A stretch of 31,911 nucleotides of DNA from Rickettsiales bacterium UBA2645 (GTDB lineage: Bacteria; Pseudomonadota; Alphaproteobacteria; Rickettsiales; UBA1997), in the NCBI GenBank assembly GCA_002359655.1, contig DENL01000007.1, positions 1-31,911 of the forward strand, written 5' to 3'. The position numbers and the translations under genes are program-made. The stretch's first letter is position 1, and each line of letters starts with the position of its first letter. Below, in pieces: positions 23,994 to 31,911 of the stretch. The notes under the pieces are model-generated. The model saw only the letters and a program-made list of their open reading frames with translations, was not told the DNA's origin and made no database searches.

Positions 23994-26216
23994 ATGTCAA
24001 GACCAGTTTCTCCTACAATTATCAAGACTCCAAGAGAAAGATTTGATGATCTAATAAATCGCGTTGATCTTCTTTACGGCAGAAAAATTTATGACAGAAG
24101 TTTGACAATCAAACAAGATCTGGAAAATCGTTTTGCCAAAACTCTTCAAGATCAACCAAGTGAAATTGATAATTTTGTGACTCTCGCTGAAGAAATTTTT
24201 AGTGAGCGTCAAGATGCAGTGAGAAAGCGTAAAAATGTCATTCGTCAACTAGGCGAAATTGACGCTGTTATGATAAATCCTGAAAAGGTTGATATTCGCA
24301 GAGCTCACGATCAACAAAATACTCTTGGTGAAAATCCGACAATCGATCAAATAAAGAATTATGATAATCCAATTGAGCGCTTGGCAGCGCCAAATTTTGG
24401 GTATCGTAAAAATGTTATGAATGCTGCTATCGAAACCCAAAAAGAGGTTGAGAAAAATATGGCGAGATTAAACAGTTTGATTGATAGAGGTGTTGATCTT
24501 TCTGATGACGAAAAAAAAGTTTTTATAACTCAAAGAGAATATCTCAAAAAGCATGCCCCTTCTACTATGAAAGGTTTCGCTGCTCGTCTTGGAATACAAG
24601 CCGGTGAAATTGCTAAGTCAGCTGGTGCTTTTGCTCATTATGGTGTTAAGCAAGCTGGTAAGGGCATTATAAGTAATTCTGAGGCAGTTGATACAAGATA
24701 TAGCAAAGAATATAATTTAAGAAAAGAAGAGCTATTTAATGATCTGAAAAGCAGAATTGATCTCAATCACAGCAGTGCCAGCAACATGATGCGAAAAATA
24801 ATTGCTCAACTTGATGCTTCGAATGATTTAATTGATATCAATTCTTATAACGGCATTCGAGATGATATTTTAAAAGAAATTGCAAAAGACGAAGCGGAAT
24901 ACAAAAAAAGGGTCGATAAGCTAAATGATGATTTGCAAAAAGCTAATAGCGCAATGCTTGATGATATTCAAGATCACGAAGATAAATCTGATGAAATGTG
25001 GAAATACCGTGCTTTGTCGATGTTTCTGGTCCTTACGCCTTTTGGTGCTTTTTCTATTGCTGGACATGTTCTTAACTATCTAGATCCACTAGCAGAAATT
25101 TTTGGCCCACTTTTTGATGCTCACAAAAGCATGGGTGAGGGAATGGGTGACGTGGTAACTAGTGATAAATTTGGCTTTTTAGGCGACACTATGGGCGCAA
25201 TGAAAGTTGATGTGGCAATAGAAACTATCATCGACAAAACGCCAATCATCAGCCAATTTTTTGATGCCATTAATACCTTAACCGATAGTCAAATTGGTCA
25301 AAATGTAATGGCTGAAGCAGCGCCTTTACTTAGCTCGCCTTTATTATTACTTGGAATTGGCGGATCTTATGCTTTAAGTCGAGCTCCTGAAGAACTAGCT
25401 CACAGCAAAGGTAAAAAAGATTCTGAGAAGAAACATGGAAAAGCTCTGGAAGATTTATTTACTGACTTTGGAAAAGAGGTTACCGATGGTTGGGTGGAAG
25501 AAAAAAGTGATAAATCAATAGTAAAGCATCAGGGAAGTAACGACATACTCAAAGCCCTTGCCATTAAACAATTAGAGCAACGCAAGCTTGGTAATATCGA
25601 TTCAATAATACAGAAATTTTTTGTCGAAAATTTTTATAAACCAAGTTCAAAACCTTTTCTCAAAGCTATTTTTGGCGATGATAAATTAAATGGTAAAACA
25701 ATGCTTGATCTTGCTGATGAAGGAAAATTTTCTCGTAACGGAGTTATGTCGCTTGAAGGATTAAAAGAGGCTACCAAGAAAGTAAGAGATATGAAAGGTT
25801 ACAATGAATATAAGGAATCTATCAGAGAAAAATTTTTATTACTCAGCGCAATAGATCCTTCGATATTGCAAAACGGTGTAATAGATTTATCTGAGGCGCC
25901 AGAAACATTGGCGCAGTTCCAAAGATTATCTGATCCAGCTTCAATTGAAGAAAGACAGCAAAAGCAAAAAAAAGCCAAAGAAAAATTTGATCAAGAATTT
26001 ATTTTTGCTGAAGCAGATAGATCAAAAATTTCTTATAAGCGTAATCCTAAAAATGATGATGAAATCGCCAAAAGAATCGAAGTTACTCTGAAGGAAAAAG
26101 AAATAGAAAATCTTAAAAAATATTTAGGCACTGGAAATCCAAGCACAGTAATTCCCACAGAAAACTTAACAGTTACAAAACTTCGTGGCACAGAAATCGG
26201 AACAGCTCGTCAATGA
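23994..26216 (+). CDS. Large helical protein of unknown function with two hydrophobic segments
   Basis: I do not recognise this 740-residue protein. It is mostly charged and helical: residues 10-95 and 225-335 look coiled-coil-like, rich in Lys, Glu and Asp. Two hydrophobic stretches stand out, at about 339-361 (RALSMFLVLTPFGAFSIAG) and 442-461 (APLLSSPLLLLGIGGSYAL), separated by a Gly/Met/Asp-rich region. The C-terminal third is helical, with Q/K-rich stretches, and ends in a Thr-rich tail. There is no signal peptide and no enzyme motif. It could be a membrane-inserting secreted protein or a structural protein. A 213-base gap from the divergent pal suggests its own promoter. Its stop overlaps the rnd start (ATGA). 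Confidence 0.8.
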   Translation: MSRPVSPTIIKTPRERFDDLINRVDLLYGRKIYDRSLTIKQDLENRFAKTLQDQPSEIDNFVTLAEEIFSERQDAVRKRKNVIRQLGEIDAVMINPEKVDIRRAHDQQNTLGENPTIDQIKNYDNPIERLAAPNFGYRKNVMNAAIETQKEVEKNMARLNSLIDRGVDLSDDEKKVFITQREYLKKHAPSTMKGFAARLGIQAGEIAKSAGAFAHYGVKQAGKGIISNSEAVDTRYSKEYNLRKEELFNDLKSRIDLNHSSASNMMRKIIAQLDASNDLIDINSYNGIRDDILKEIAKDEAEYKKRVDKLNDDLQKANSAMLDDIQDHEDKSDEMWKYRALSMFLVLTPFGAFSIAGHVLNYLDPLAEIFGPLFDAHKSMGEGMGDVVTSDKFGFLGDTMGAMKVDVAIETIIDKTPIISQFFDAINTLTDSQIGQNVMAEAAPLLSSPLLLLGIGGSYALSRAPEELAHSKGKKDSEKKHGKALEDLFTDFGKEVTDGWVEEKSDKSIVKHQGSNDILKALAIKQLEQRKLGNIDSIIQKFFVENFYKPSSKPFLKAIFGDDKLNGKTMLDLADEGKFSRNGVMSLEGLKEATKKVRDMKGYNEYKESIREKFLLLSAIDPSILQNGVIDLSEAPETLAQFQRLSDPASIEERQQKQKKAKEKFDQEFIFAEADRSKISYKRNPKNDDEIAKRIEVTLKEKEIENLKKYLGTGNPSTVIPTENLTVTKLRGTEIGTARQ

Positions 26217-27319
26217 TAAGTTCAAAAAATTACATAAACGACAACGCTGCTTTAAAAGAAGTCATTGAACTTATCCGCCAAGAAAAATTAGTGGCTTTGG
26301 ATACTGAATTCATGAGGGATAAAACTTATTATCCAATTCTGTCTTTAATACAAATTGCTGTCAAAAAATCTGGCGAGCAAAAACTCTTCATCATTGATGT
26401 TCTTTCTGGTGTTGATCTAGAGCCATTTCTTGAAATTATTTTCGACAAAAAAATCATAAAAATTCTGCATTCTTCGCTGCAAGATTTACAAATTTTTTGC
26501 CAAAAGAATAATGTTGTTGATCAAAATATTTTAAAAAATTTATCCCAAAGTGTTTTTGATACGCAGATCATGGCTAATTTTTGTGGCTTTGATTTTAATG
26601 CTGGCTACTCAAATTTGGTTGAAATTTTATTGCAAAAAAACATCGACAAAACTTTGCAAAGAAGTGATTGGCAAAAGCGACCATTAAGCTTGCAGCAGCT
26701 TGAATATGCAATTCTGGACGTGATTTTTTTAGAAGAAATTTATGAAAAGCTGCTCAATATTCTTGTAAAAAAAAATCGTCAAAAATGGTATGAAGAAGAA
26801 GTAGAAATTTTTATCACTAAAGCCATCAGCCAGTCGCAAGAAAATTTATTTAAAAACTTTTCTCTTAAAGGTAAATCAGAGTCACAAGTTATTAGAATCA
26901 AAAATCTGATTTTATGGCGCGAAGAATGGGCAAAAAAATTAGACCTGCCGCGCCAACATTTTATTAAAGATAATGTCTTAGAAAGAATAGTTTATTCTCA
27001 CAACCTTGACTTGAATTTAGACCAAGAAAAAATCAATCAGATCAAGGAAATTATGAGTTGCGATATTGAAAAACTAAATAAAAAATTTGCCAAAGATGAG
27101 CTTAATTTTGCAAGTGATAAACAAAAAAATCTTTACAAAAAAGCTAAAGAATTAATCGCTAAAATTGCTTGTGAAGAAAACTTAAAAGAGCAGCTTTTGA
27201 TCACTAGCCAAAATTTAAAAAATTTAATTTACTCCAAGAAACAAGTTCAGGAAGTACTAGTTGGCTGGCGCTATCAAGTTTGTGGGGAGCATTTAAAAAA
27301 GTTAATTTCTGAAGTTTAA
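26213..27319 (+). CDS. rnd: Ribonuclease D
   Basis: 3'-5' exoribonuclease that matures tRNA and other stable RNA 3' ends. The DEDD exonuclease domain has Exo I VALDTEFMRD (D30, E32), Exo II around ILHSSLQDLQIF, and Exo III with YAILDVIFLEEIY. An HRDC domain follows from about 215 (IRIKNLILWREEWAKK and PRQHFIKDNVLERI). At 368 residues it is of ordinary length. The ATG overlaps the stop of the preceding unknown gene by four bases, and tpiA starts 3 bases after its end, so the three are probably co-transcribed. Confidence 0.93.
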   Translation: MISSKNYINDNAALKEVIELIRQEKLVALDTEFMRDKTYYPILSLIQIAVKKSGEQKLFIIDVLSGVDLEPFLEIIFDKKIIKILHSSLQDLQIFCQKNNVVDQNILKNLSQSVFDTQIMANFCGFDFNAGYSNLVEILLQKNIDKTLQRSDWQKRPLSLQQLEYAILDVIFLEEIYEKLLNILVKKNRQKWYEEEVEIFITKAISQSQENLFKNFSLKGKSESQVIRIKNLILWREEWAKKLDLPRQHFIKDNVLERIVYSHNLDLNLDQEKINQIKEIMSCDIEKLNKKFAKDELNFASDKQKNLYKKAKELIAKIACEENLKEQLLITSQNLKNLIYSKKQVQEVLVGWRYQVCGEHLKKLISEV

Positions 27320-27322
27320 TTT

Positions 27323-28171
27323 ATGACAAAAAAAATTATTGCCGCAAATTGGAAAATGAATCACGCTTTTGAAGAAGCTGATTCTTGGTTAGAATTCTTT
27401 TTAAAAAAAGCGACTGAAGAAAAAGCAAAATTATCTGAAACTGAAATAGTTCTCTGTCCGCCAGTTTTTATGATTGATTATATCGATAGCGAGTTGATGG
27501 AAAGTGGCTTTCAAAAATTAGAAATGCTTTTGAAATATCAAGGCAAAGATGTAACGCAAATTTCAGAAGAAGAAATTACCAAAATTGTTTTAGATGAAAG
27601 ACCAATCAAACTTGGTGCGCAAGATTGTCACTTTGAAAATTCTGGTTCTTTCACGGGTGATATTGGCGCTGCAATGTTACAAAAAATTGGTTGTGAATAT
27701 GTAATTTTAGGACATTCCGAGCGTCGCGCTTATCATTTTGAAAGTGATGAAATCGTAGCAAAAAAAATTAGAAATGCTGTGGCGCAAGATTTGATCCCAA
27801 TCATTTGTGTTGGCGAAAATAAAGAAGTACGTGATCAAAATAAACATCTCGAATTTGTTTATCGCCAAATCATGAATTCAGTCCCTTTGGACATAAAGTT
27901 TAATAAATTAGTAATTGCTTATGAACCGATCTGGTCAATTGGCACTGGTATTGTACCAACTTCAGATCAAATTAAAGAAATGGCTAAATTGATTAAAAAA
28001 ATCTTTTCTGAAAAGATGAGCAATGTTGCCAACCAATATTTTATGCTTTATGGCGGTTCGGTTACGGAGCAAAATTCAGCAGAAATTTTAGCGGTTGAAA
28101 ATGTTGACGGACTCTTGGTTGGCAAAGCTAGTCTTGATAGTGAAGAATTTTTAAAAATTTGCCTTTCCTAA
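27323..28171 (+). CDS. tpiA: Triosephosphate isomerase
   Basis: Interconverts dihydroxyacetone phosphate and glyceraldehyde 3-phosphate. It has 282 residues, about 30 more than most. Catalytic residues are K11 in AANWKMN, H131 in ILGHSERR and E201 in AYEPIWSIGTG, and the phosphate loop YGGSVTEQN is intact. The extra length is a helical, acidic insert at about 58-94, before KLGAQDCHFENSGSFTGDIGA. It contains no palindromic element and its base composition matches its surroundings. It starts 3 bases after rnd and is followed by fumC after 25 bases. Confidence 0.94.
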   Translation: MTKKIIAANWKMNHAFEEADSWLEFFLKKATEEKAKLSETEIVLCPPVFMIDYIDSELMESGFQKLEMLLKYQGKDVTQISEEEITKIVLDERPIKLGAQDCHFENSGSFTGDIGAAMLQKIGCEYVILGHSERRAYHFESDEIVAKKIRNAVAQDLIPIICVGENKEVRDQNKHLEFVYRQIMNSVPLDIKFNKLVIAYEPIWSIGTGIVPTSDQIKEMAKLIKKIFSEKMSNVANQYFMLYGGSVTEQNSAEILAVENVDGLLVGKASLDSEEFLKICLS

Positions 28172-28196
28172 AATTCAAAAATCTTTTTTAAAAAAT

Positions 28197-29807
28197 ATGA
28201 CACAAAACTTCCGTATTGAATCTGATTCTTTTGGTGAAATTAAAGTTCCAGCTGACGCTTATTACGCCGCGCAAACTCAACGCTCTGTACAAAATTTTCC
28301 GATCTGCACTGATAATGTAGGGCACAAAATGCCAAAAGAAGTTGTGCGCGCAATGCTTCTGATCAAAAAAGCGGCGGCTCTCGCAAACAAGGACTTGATG
28401 CTGGAAGAATTAGGATCCCTCTGTTTAGAGGGATCGAGCGAAGGCGTTAGCGGCGAGATGGGAGTTCAAAAAATCTCTGACGAGTTCAAAAAATTTTCGC
28501 CTGATTTAGCCGATAAAATTGTCGACGCAGTTGATACAATTTTAGCGAAATTCGACTGGTTTTATGAAAATCATTTTCCTTTGGTTGTGTGGCAAACTGG
28601 CTCTGGTACTCAAACCAACATGAATGTTAATGAAGTAATTGCCGGAGTTGCCAACGAAAAAGTTACGGGCCAAAAAGGTGGAAAATCACCAGTTCATCCT
28701 AACGATCATGTAAATTTAGGACAAAGCTCAAACGACACTTTCCCAACTGCCATGCATGTTGCAACAGTGCTTACAACTTACGAAAAATTGTTGCCGACTC
28801 TTGTGCGTTTCGCCAATGAACTGGGTAAAAAAGAAGCCGAGTTTAAAGACATCATCAAGATTGGCAGAACCCATACACAAGATGCAACGCCAGTAACTTT
28901 GGGTCAGGAATTTTCGGCTTACAAAGTGCAAATTCAATCAGCAGCAGTTTTTATTTCGCAGGCAATTTTATATGTCACGGCTCTAGCGCAAGGCGGAACG
29001 GCGGTTGGAACTGGACTTAATTGCCATCCAAAATTTGCTGTAGAATTTGCTAAAAAAATTACTGAAGTTTCGGGCTTAAAATTTCTTCACGAAAAACTTT
29101 TAAATTTAGATTTGGGCCGCACAACTTTGTCAGATGGTATGTGGAAAGTTAAAGATTCAAATCTTGCTAAGCTAGGTTTGGCGCAGGCTGATAGTTTCTT
29201 CACTAATAAAAATAAATTCTTCGCTTTGGCTTGTAACGATGAGTTGGTGAATTTTTCTGGTGCATTAAATTCTTTGGCTGTGTCTTGCATGAAAATTGCT
29301 AACGATATTCGCTTCTTAGCATCGGGCCCGCGCTCTGGACTTGGTGAAATTTCTTTACCAGAAAACGAACCCGGTTCCTCAATAATGCCAGGAAAAGTAA
29401 ATCCAACGCAGTGTGAGGCGCTTACCATGATTGCTTGCCAAATTATGGGAAATCATGTGGCGGTTACTGTTGGCGGTTCGAATGGTCATTTCGAATTAAA
29501 TGTTTTTCGTCCAATGATTATTCGTAATATTATTGAATCGATCAATTTACTTGCTGACGGAATCAACAGCTTCATTGATCAATGCTTGGTTGGAATAATT
29601 GCCAATCAAGAGCGCATCACGCAACTTCTGGAACAATCTTTGATGTTGGTCACGGCTCTAAATCCTTACATTGGTTACGACAACGCTGCTAAAATTGCCA
29701 AGAAAGCTCACAAAGAAGGTACAACTTTGAAGGCTGCTGCTCTGGCTTCGGGTCTGGTAAATGAAGCTCAGTTTGACGAGTGGGTTAATCCAAAAAACAT
29801 GATTTAG
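28197..29807 (+). CDS. fumC: Class II fumarate hydratase, with an in-frame palindromic-element insertion
   Basis: Interconverts fumarate and malate in the TCA cycle. It has 536 residues against about 465. Family motifs: FPLVVWQTGSGTQTNMNVNEV, GQSSNDTFPTAMH, GRTHTQDATPVTLGQE and the signature GSSIMPGKVNPTQCEA (about 393-408), so the active site is complete. Two stretches explain the extra length. Residues 73-91 are encoded by a GC-rich palindromic element (GSLCLEGSSEGVSGEMGVQ), in the N-terminal domain where usual fumarases have a short loop. Residues 298-335 (LHEKLLNLDLGRTT... ADSFF) form a second insert with ordinary base composition. The gene reads open throughout, so both are tolerated. 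It ends with TAG, which shows that TAG is a stop in this organism. Confidence 0.95.
   Translation: MTQNFRIESDSFGEIKVPADAYYAAQTQRSVQNFPICTDNVGHKMPKEVVRAMLLIKKAAALANKDLMLEELGSLCLEGSSEGVSGEMGVQKISDEFKKFSPDLADKIVDAVDTILAKFDWFYENHFPLVVWQTGSGTQTNMNVNEVIAGVANEKVTGQKGGKSPVHPNDHVNLGQSSNDTFPTAMHVATVLTTYEKLLPTLVRFANELGKKEAEFKDIIKIGRTHTQDATPVTLGQEFSAYKVQIQSAAVFISQAILYVTALAQGGTAVGTGLNCHPKFAVEFAKKITEVSGLKFLHEKLLNLDLGRTTLSDGMWKVKDSNLAKLGLAQADSFFTNKNKFFALACNDELVNFSGALNSLAVSCMKIANDIRFLASGPRSGLGEISLPENEPGSSIMPGKVNPTQCEALTMIACQIMGNHVAVTVGGSNGHFELNVFRPMIIRNIIESINLLADGINSFIDQCLVGIIANQERITQLLEQSLMLVTALNPYIGYDNAAKIAKKAHKEGTTLKAAALASGLVNEAQFDEWVNPKNMI
28413..28469 (+). repeat. Palindromic element inside fumC, in frame
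   Basis: A 57-nt GC-rich block with hairpin ATCCCTCT-GTTT-AGAGGGAT (28415-28434), a core GAGCGAAGGCG, and a G-rich end GAGATGGGAGTT. It aligns to the xthA copy over 19 codons without gaps and in the same frame. The encoded peptides share Gly1, Leu5, Gly7, Ser8, Ser13, Met16 and Gly17. Confidence 0.8.
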
Positions 29808-29851
29808 AAATTATAAATTCAAATGTTACTAACTTTAATCACCATCTCACC

Positions 29852-30680
29852 ATGAAAAATAATCTAGCAATTTTCGATAAATTCAAAATCCGCCGTCACT
29901 TTGATGAAAAACTACAAAAGTGGTTTTTCTCGGTGGTTGATATTATTGCGGCTTTGACTGAGCAGGCAGATTTTAATCTTTCAAGAAACTATTAGAAGGT
30001 TCTCAAACATAGGCTAGTAAAGGAAGGAAGTCAGGTGGTTACAGATTGTAACCAACTGAAAATGCAAGCAAGCGATGGTAAATTTTATAAAACCGATGTC
30101 GCCGATCTTGAAACCGTCTTTCGCCTCATTCAATCAGTTCCAAGTCCAAAAGCTGAACCAATTAAAATGTGGTTAGCAAAAGTTGGTAATGAAAGAATCC
30201 AAGAAATTTCTGATCCTGAACAATCAATAAATCGCGCCAGAGAAAATTGGCAAAAACATGGTAGAAGTGAAAAGTGGATTCAGCAGCGCATGATGGGTCA
30301 AGAAACCAGAAATAAACTCACCGATTATTGGCAAGAAAATGGCGTAAAAAAAGGTGATGAATTTGCAATTTTAACAAACATCATTCACCAAGAATGGTCA
30401 GAACTATCAAGTTACTGAGCATAAAAATCTTAAAGGATTAAAGACGCAAAATTTGTGGGATCATATGAGTGAAGCAGAGTTAATTTTTACTGCTCTTGCT
30501 GAACTATCAACTCGTCAAATTGCTGAAAATATTGACGCCAAAGGTTTGGAAGAAAATAAACTTCCTGCTAAAAAAGGTGGCCAAATTGCAAAAGATGCCA
30601 GAAAAGCTCTTGAGAAAAAGACTGGTAAGAAAGTAATTAGCGGAGAAAATTTTTTAACTAACAAAAATAATAGTCTGTGA
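29852..30680 (+). pseudogene. Decayed Bro-N domain (phage antirepressor-like) protein
   Basis: A 276-codon reading frame can be reconstructed. The first 47 codons (MKNNLAIFDKFKIRRHF... WFFSVVDIIAALTEQ) match the start of the Bro-N family. A TAG at 29993-29995 stands where the family has Trp (RNYW), one base from TGG. The same frame then continues (KVLKHRLVKEGSQVVTD, SPKAEPIKMWLAKVG, RARENWQKHG) to TGA at 30416-30418. A +1 frameshift near 30408 restores the C-terminal part (EHKNLKGLKTQNLWDHMSEAELIF, AKKGGQIAKDARKALEKKTGKKVISGENFL, both broken here by other residues) up to the TGA at 30678-30680. One nonsense change and one indel make this a recent pseudogene. The family is mobile and common in phages and free genomic copies. 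Confidence 0.85.
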
Positions 30681-31861
30681 TGTCGCAAAATTTTGATTTT
30701 ATAATTATCGGCGGATCTTTCGCGGGAATGACTACAGCTCTTAGTTTAAGCAATGTTTCTGCTGATTTAAAAATCGCCATTATTGAAAAACAAGACATTC
30801 TGAAACAAGACAGAAAGCGCGATGGCCGAGCTTATGCAATTTCTGCAGCTTCGCTAAAATTATTTGCAGAAATCGGAATTTATGAAGAGCTACAAAAAGA
30901 AGCTGGCAAAATAAAAGACATCAAAATCACTGATTATAAATCACCGTTCTTACTTGATTTTATTGGTTATGAAGTCGATCCAAAAAATGGACAGTTAGGG
31001 CAAATAATTGAAAATTATCAAATTCATAACGCGCTGCGCAATCAAATTTTGCAGCGTAAAAATATCGAAATTTTTTCACCAAATTTTTATCAAGAAATTG
31101 AACTTGAAGAAAATTTTTCAGTAAAACTTGATGATGGAAAAATTCTGCATTCAAAATTGTTGCTGGCTTGCGATGGGCGTTTTTCTAATCTTCGTGAGCT
31201 TTTTCAAATTCATGCAACGCACAAAAAATATCATCAAACCGCTATTGTTTTTAATATTTGGCACGAAAGATCGCACGAAAATATCGCTCACGAAAAGTTT
31301 TTACCCGGTGGGCCGCTGGCAATTTTGCCGCTAAAAGATTTGAACCAATCTTCGATTGTTTGGATTGCGCCAGATAAAACTGCTCAAGTGGTTTTGCAAT
31401 TAGACGAAGAAAATTTCTTACAGCAACTACATAAAAAAACCGAAGGCGTTTTGGGCGAAGTTAAAATTATTACCGAAAAATTTTCTTATCCGCTTAACTT
31501 AATTGAGGCCGAAAAATTCTTTTACAAAAAAATGCTATTGATTGGCGATGCCGCTGCCGGCGTGCATCCAATTGCTGGCCAAGGTTTTAATTTAGCGATT
31601 TCGGGAATTAAAATTTTATGTGAATTGGTAAAAAATAATTTACTTTGCGGCCTTGATATTTCTGATCAAAATTTGATCAAAGCTTACAATAAAAAAGCTA
31701 AAATAAGTGCTAAAAAAATGTTGATCGCTACCGATATTTTAAATTCACTTTTCGAGACTAAAAGTTTTTCAATTGGATTGGCGCGCGATCTTGGTTTGAG
31801 CTTGGTAAATAAATTACCCCGTCTAAAAAAATTTTTCATCAAATCCGCTGGTGGGTTTTAA
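30680..31861 (+). CDS. ubiH: UbiH/UbiF/Coq6-family FAD-dependent monooxygenase
   Basis: Class A flavin monooxygenase, probably hydroxylating the ubiquinone ring during its synthesis. It has 393 residues from the ATG at 30680 (a GTG three bases upstream is possible). The FAD-binding Rossmann motif IIGGSFAGMTTALSL is at the N-terminus, RDGRAYAISAASLKLF follows the family pattern, LACDGRFSNLRE is the DG motif, and LLIGDAAAGVHPIAGQGFN (about 287-305) is the GD motif that contacts ribityl and pyrophosphate. Which ring position it hydroxylates cannot be read from the sequence; alphaproteobacteria also have UbiL and UbiM in this family. The start overlaps the stop of the Bro-N pseudogene (TGATG). 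Confidence 0.87.
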   Translation: MSQNFDFIIIGGSFAGMTTALSLSNVSADLKIAIIEKQDILKQDRKRDGRAYAISAASLKLFAEIGIYEELQKEAGKIKDIKITDYKSPFLLDFIGYEVDPKNGQLGQIIENYQIHNALRNQILQRKNIEIFSPNFYQEIELEENFSVKLDDGKILHSKLLLACDGRFSNLRELFQIHATHKKYHQTAIVFNIWHERSHENIAHEKFLPGGPLAILPLKDLNQSSIVWIAPDKTAQVVLQLDEENFLQQLHKKTEGVLGEVKIITEKFSYPLNLIEAEKFFYKKMLLIGDAAAGVHPIAGQGFNLAISGIKILCELVKNNLLCGLDISDQNLIKAYNKKAKISAKKMLIATDILNSLFETKSFSIGLARDLGLSLVNKLPRLKKFFIKSAGGF

Positions 31862-31891
31862 GCGTTAAAAAATGTGCTTAACGCACATTTT
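31862..31891. terminator. Overlapping hairpins after ubiH
   Basis: Two mutually exclusive stems share the same bases: GCGTTAA (31862-31868) with TTAACGC (31878-31884), and AAAATGTGC (31869-31877) with GCACATTTT (31883-31891). The second ends in TTTTA directly after the ubiH stop and is a reasonable terminator. The window closes with GGGCGAAGGC, which looks like the core of the palindromic element and may begin another copy outside. Confidence 0.5.
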
Positions 31892-31911
31892 AGCTTAAAA
31901 CGGGCGAAGGC

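Noticed and set aside
29993..29995. TAG read as an amino acid in the Bro-N gene
   Set aside because: TAG ends fumC, the GNAT gene and the tmRNA tag in the same window, so it is a true stop; the gene also has a separate frameshift.

Overview
The window is AT-rich, tightly packed bacterial DNA that most likely comes from an alphaproteobacterium of the Rickettsiales/Holosporales kind, living in or on a host. The strongest evidence is a two-piece, circularly permuted tmRNA gene followed directly by the alphaproteobacterial form of sspB. An ankyrin-repeat protein with a protease-like C-terminus and short palindromic elements sitting in frame inside housekeeping genes also fit. MurC, a meso-DAP-type MurE and Pal show a Gram-negative cell wall. 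FumC, TpiA, succinate-semialdehyde dehydrogenase and a UbiH-type hydroxylase show central and respiratory metabolism. PyrF and half of CarB belong to pyrimidine synthesis.

Layout. 1-900 (-): a broken, window-truncated gene of unknown function. 1048-3130 (-): gabD-like dehydrogenase and nth. 3218-8108 (+): murC, a GNAT acetyltransferase, an ankyrin protein with a putative CE-clan cysteine-protease domain, and xthA carrying an in-frame palindromic element. 8105-9700 (-): only the C-terminal half of carB. 9839-10284 (+): permuted ssrA, then a tightly overlapping run sspB-plsY-pyrF-murE-large flavoprotein up to 16835. 22828-16860 (-): a compact four-gene operon of an alpha-oxoamine synthase, a membrane histidine kinase, a receiver protein and a soluble hybrid kinase. 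22829-23246: two opposed palindromic elements and terminator-like hairpins. 23247-23780 (-): pal. 23994-29807 (+): a 740-residue protein of unknown function, rnd, tpiA and fumC, the last with a second palindromic element. 29852-30680 (+): a decayed Bro-N protein. 30680-31861 (+): a UbiH-family monooxygenase, followed by hairpins.

The most unusual system is the four-gene operon. A PLP enzyme that condenses an amino acid with an acyl-CoA is overlapped by a 7TM-type sensor kinase and followed by a receiver protein and a hybrid kinase. This is the gene logic of the Cqs/Lqs small-molecule signalling systems of Vibrio and Legionella, but the synthase looks more like serine palmitoyltransferase/KBL and the kinases have different architectures. 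Its role in signalling is inferred.

A second theme is a roughly 57-nt palindromic element. Two copies lie in the same reading frame inside xthA and fumC and align without gaps over 19 codons. Two more lie between genes, and a related inverted repeat fills the intervening segment of the tmRNA precursor. A third theme is tmRNA tagging: the tag contains a tandem ANDNF duplication that differs only at synonymous third positions, next to the gene for the adaptor that reads such tags.
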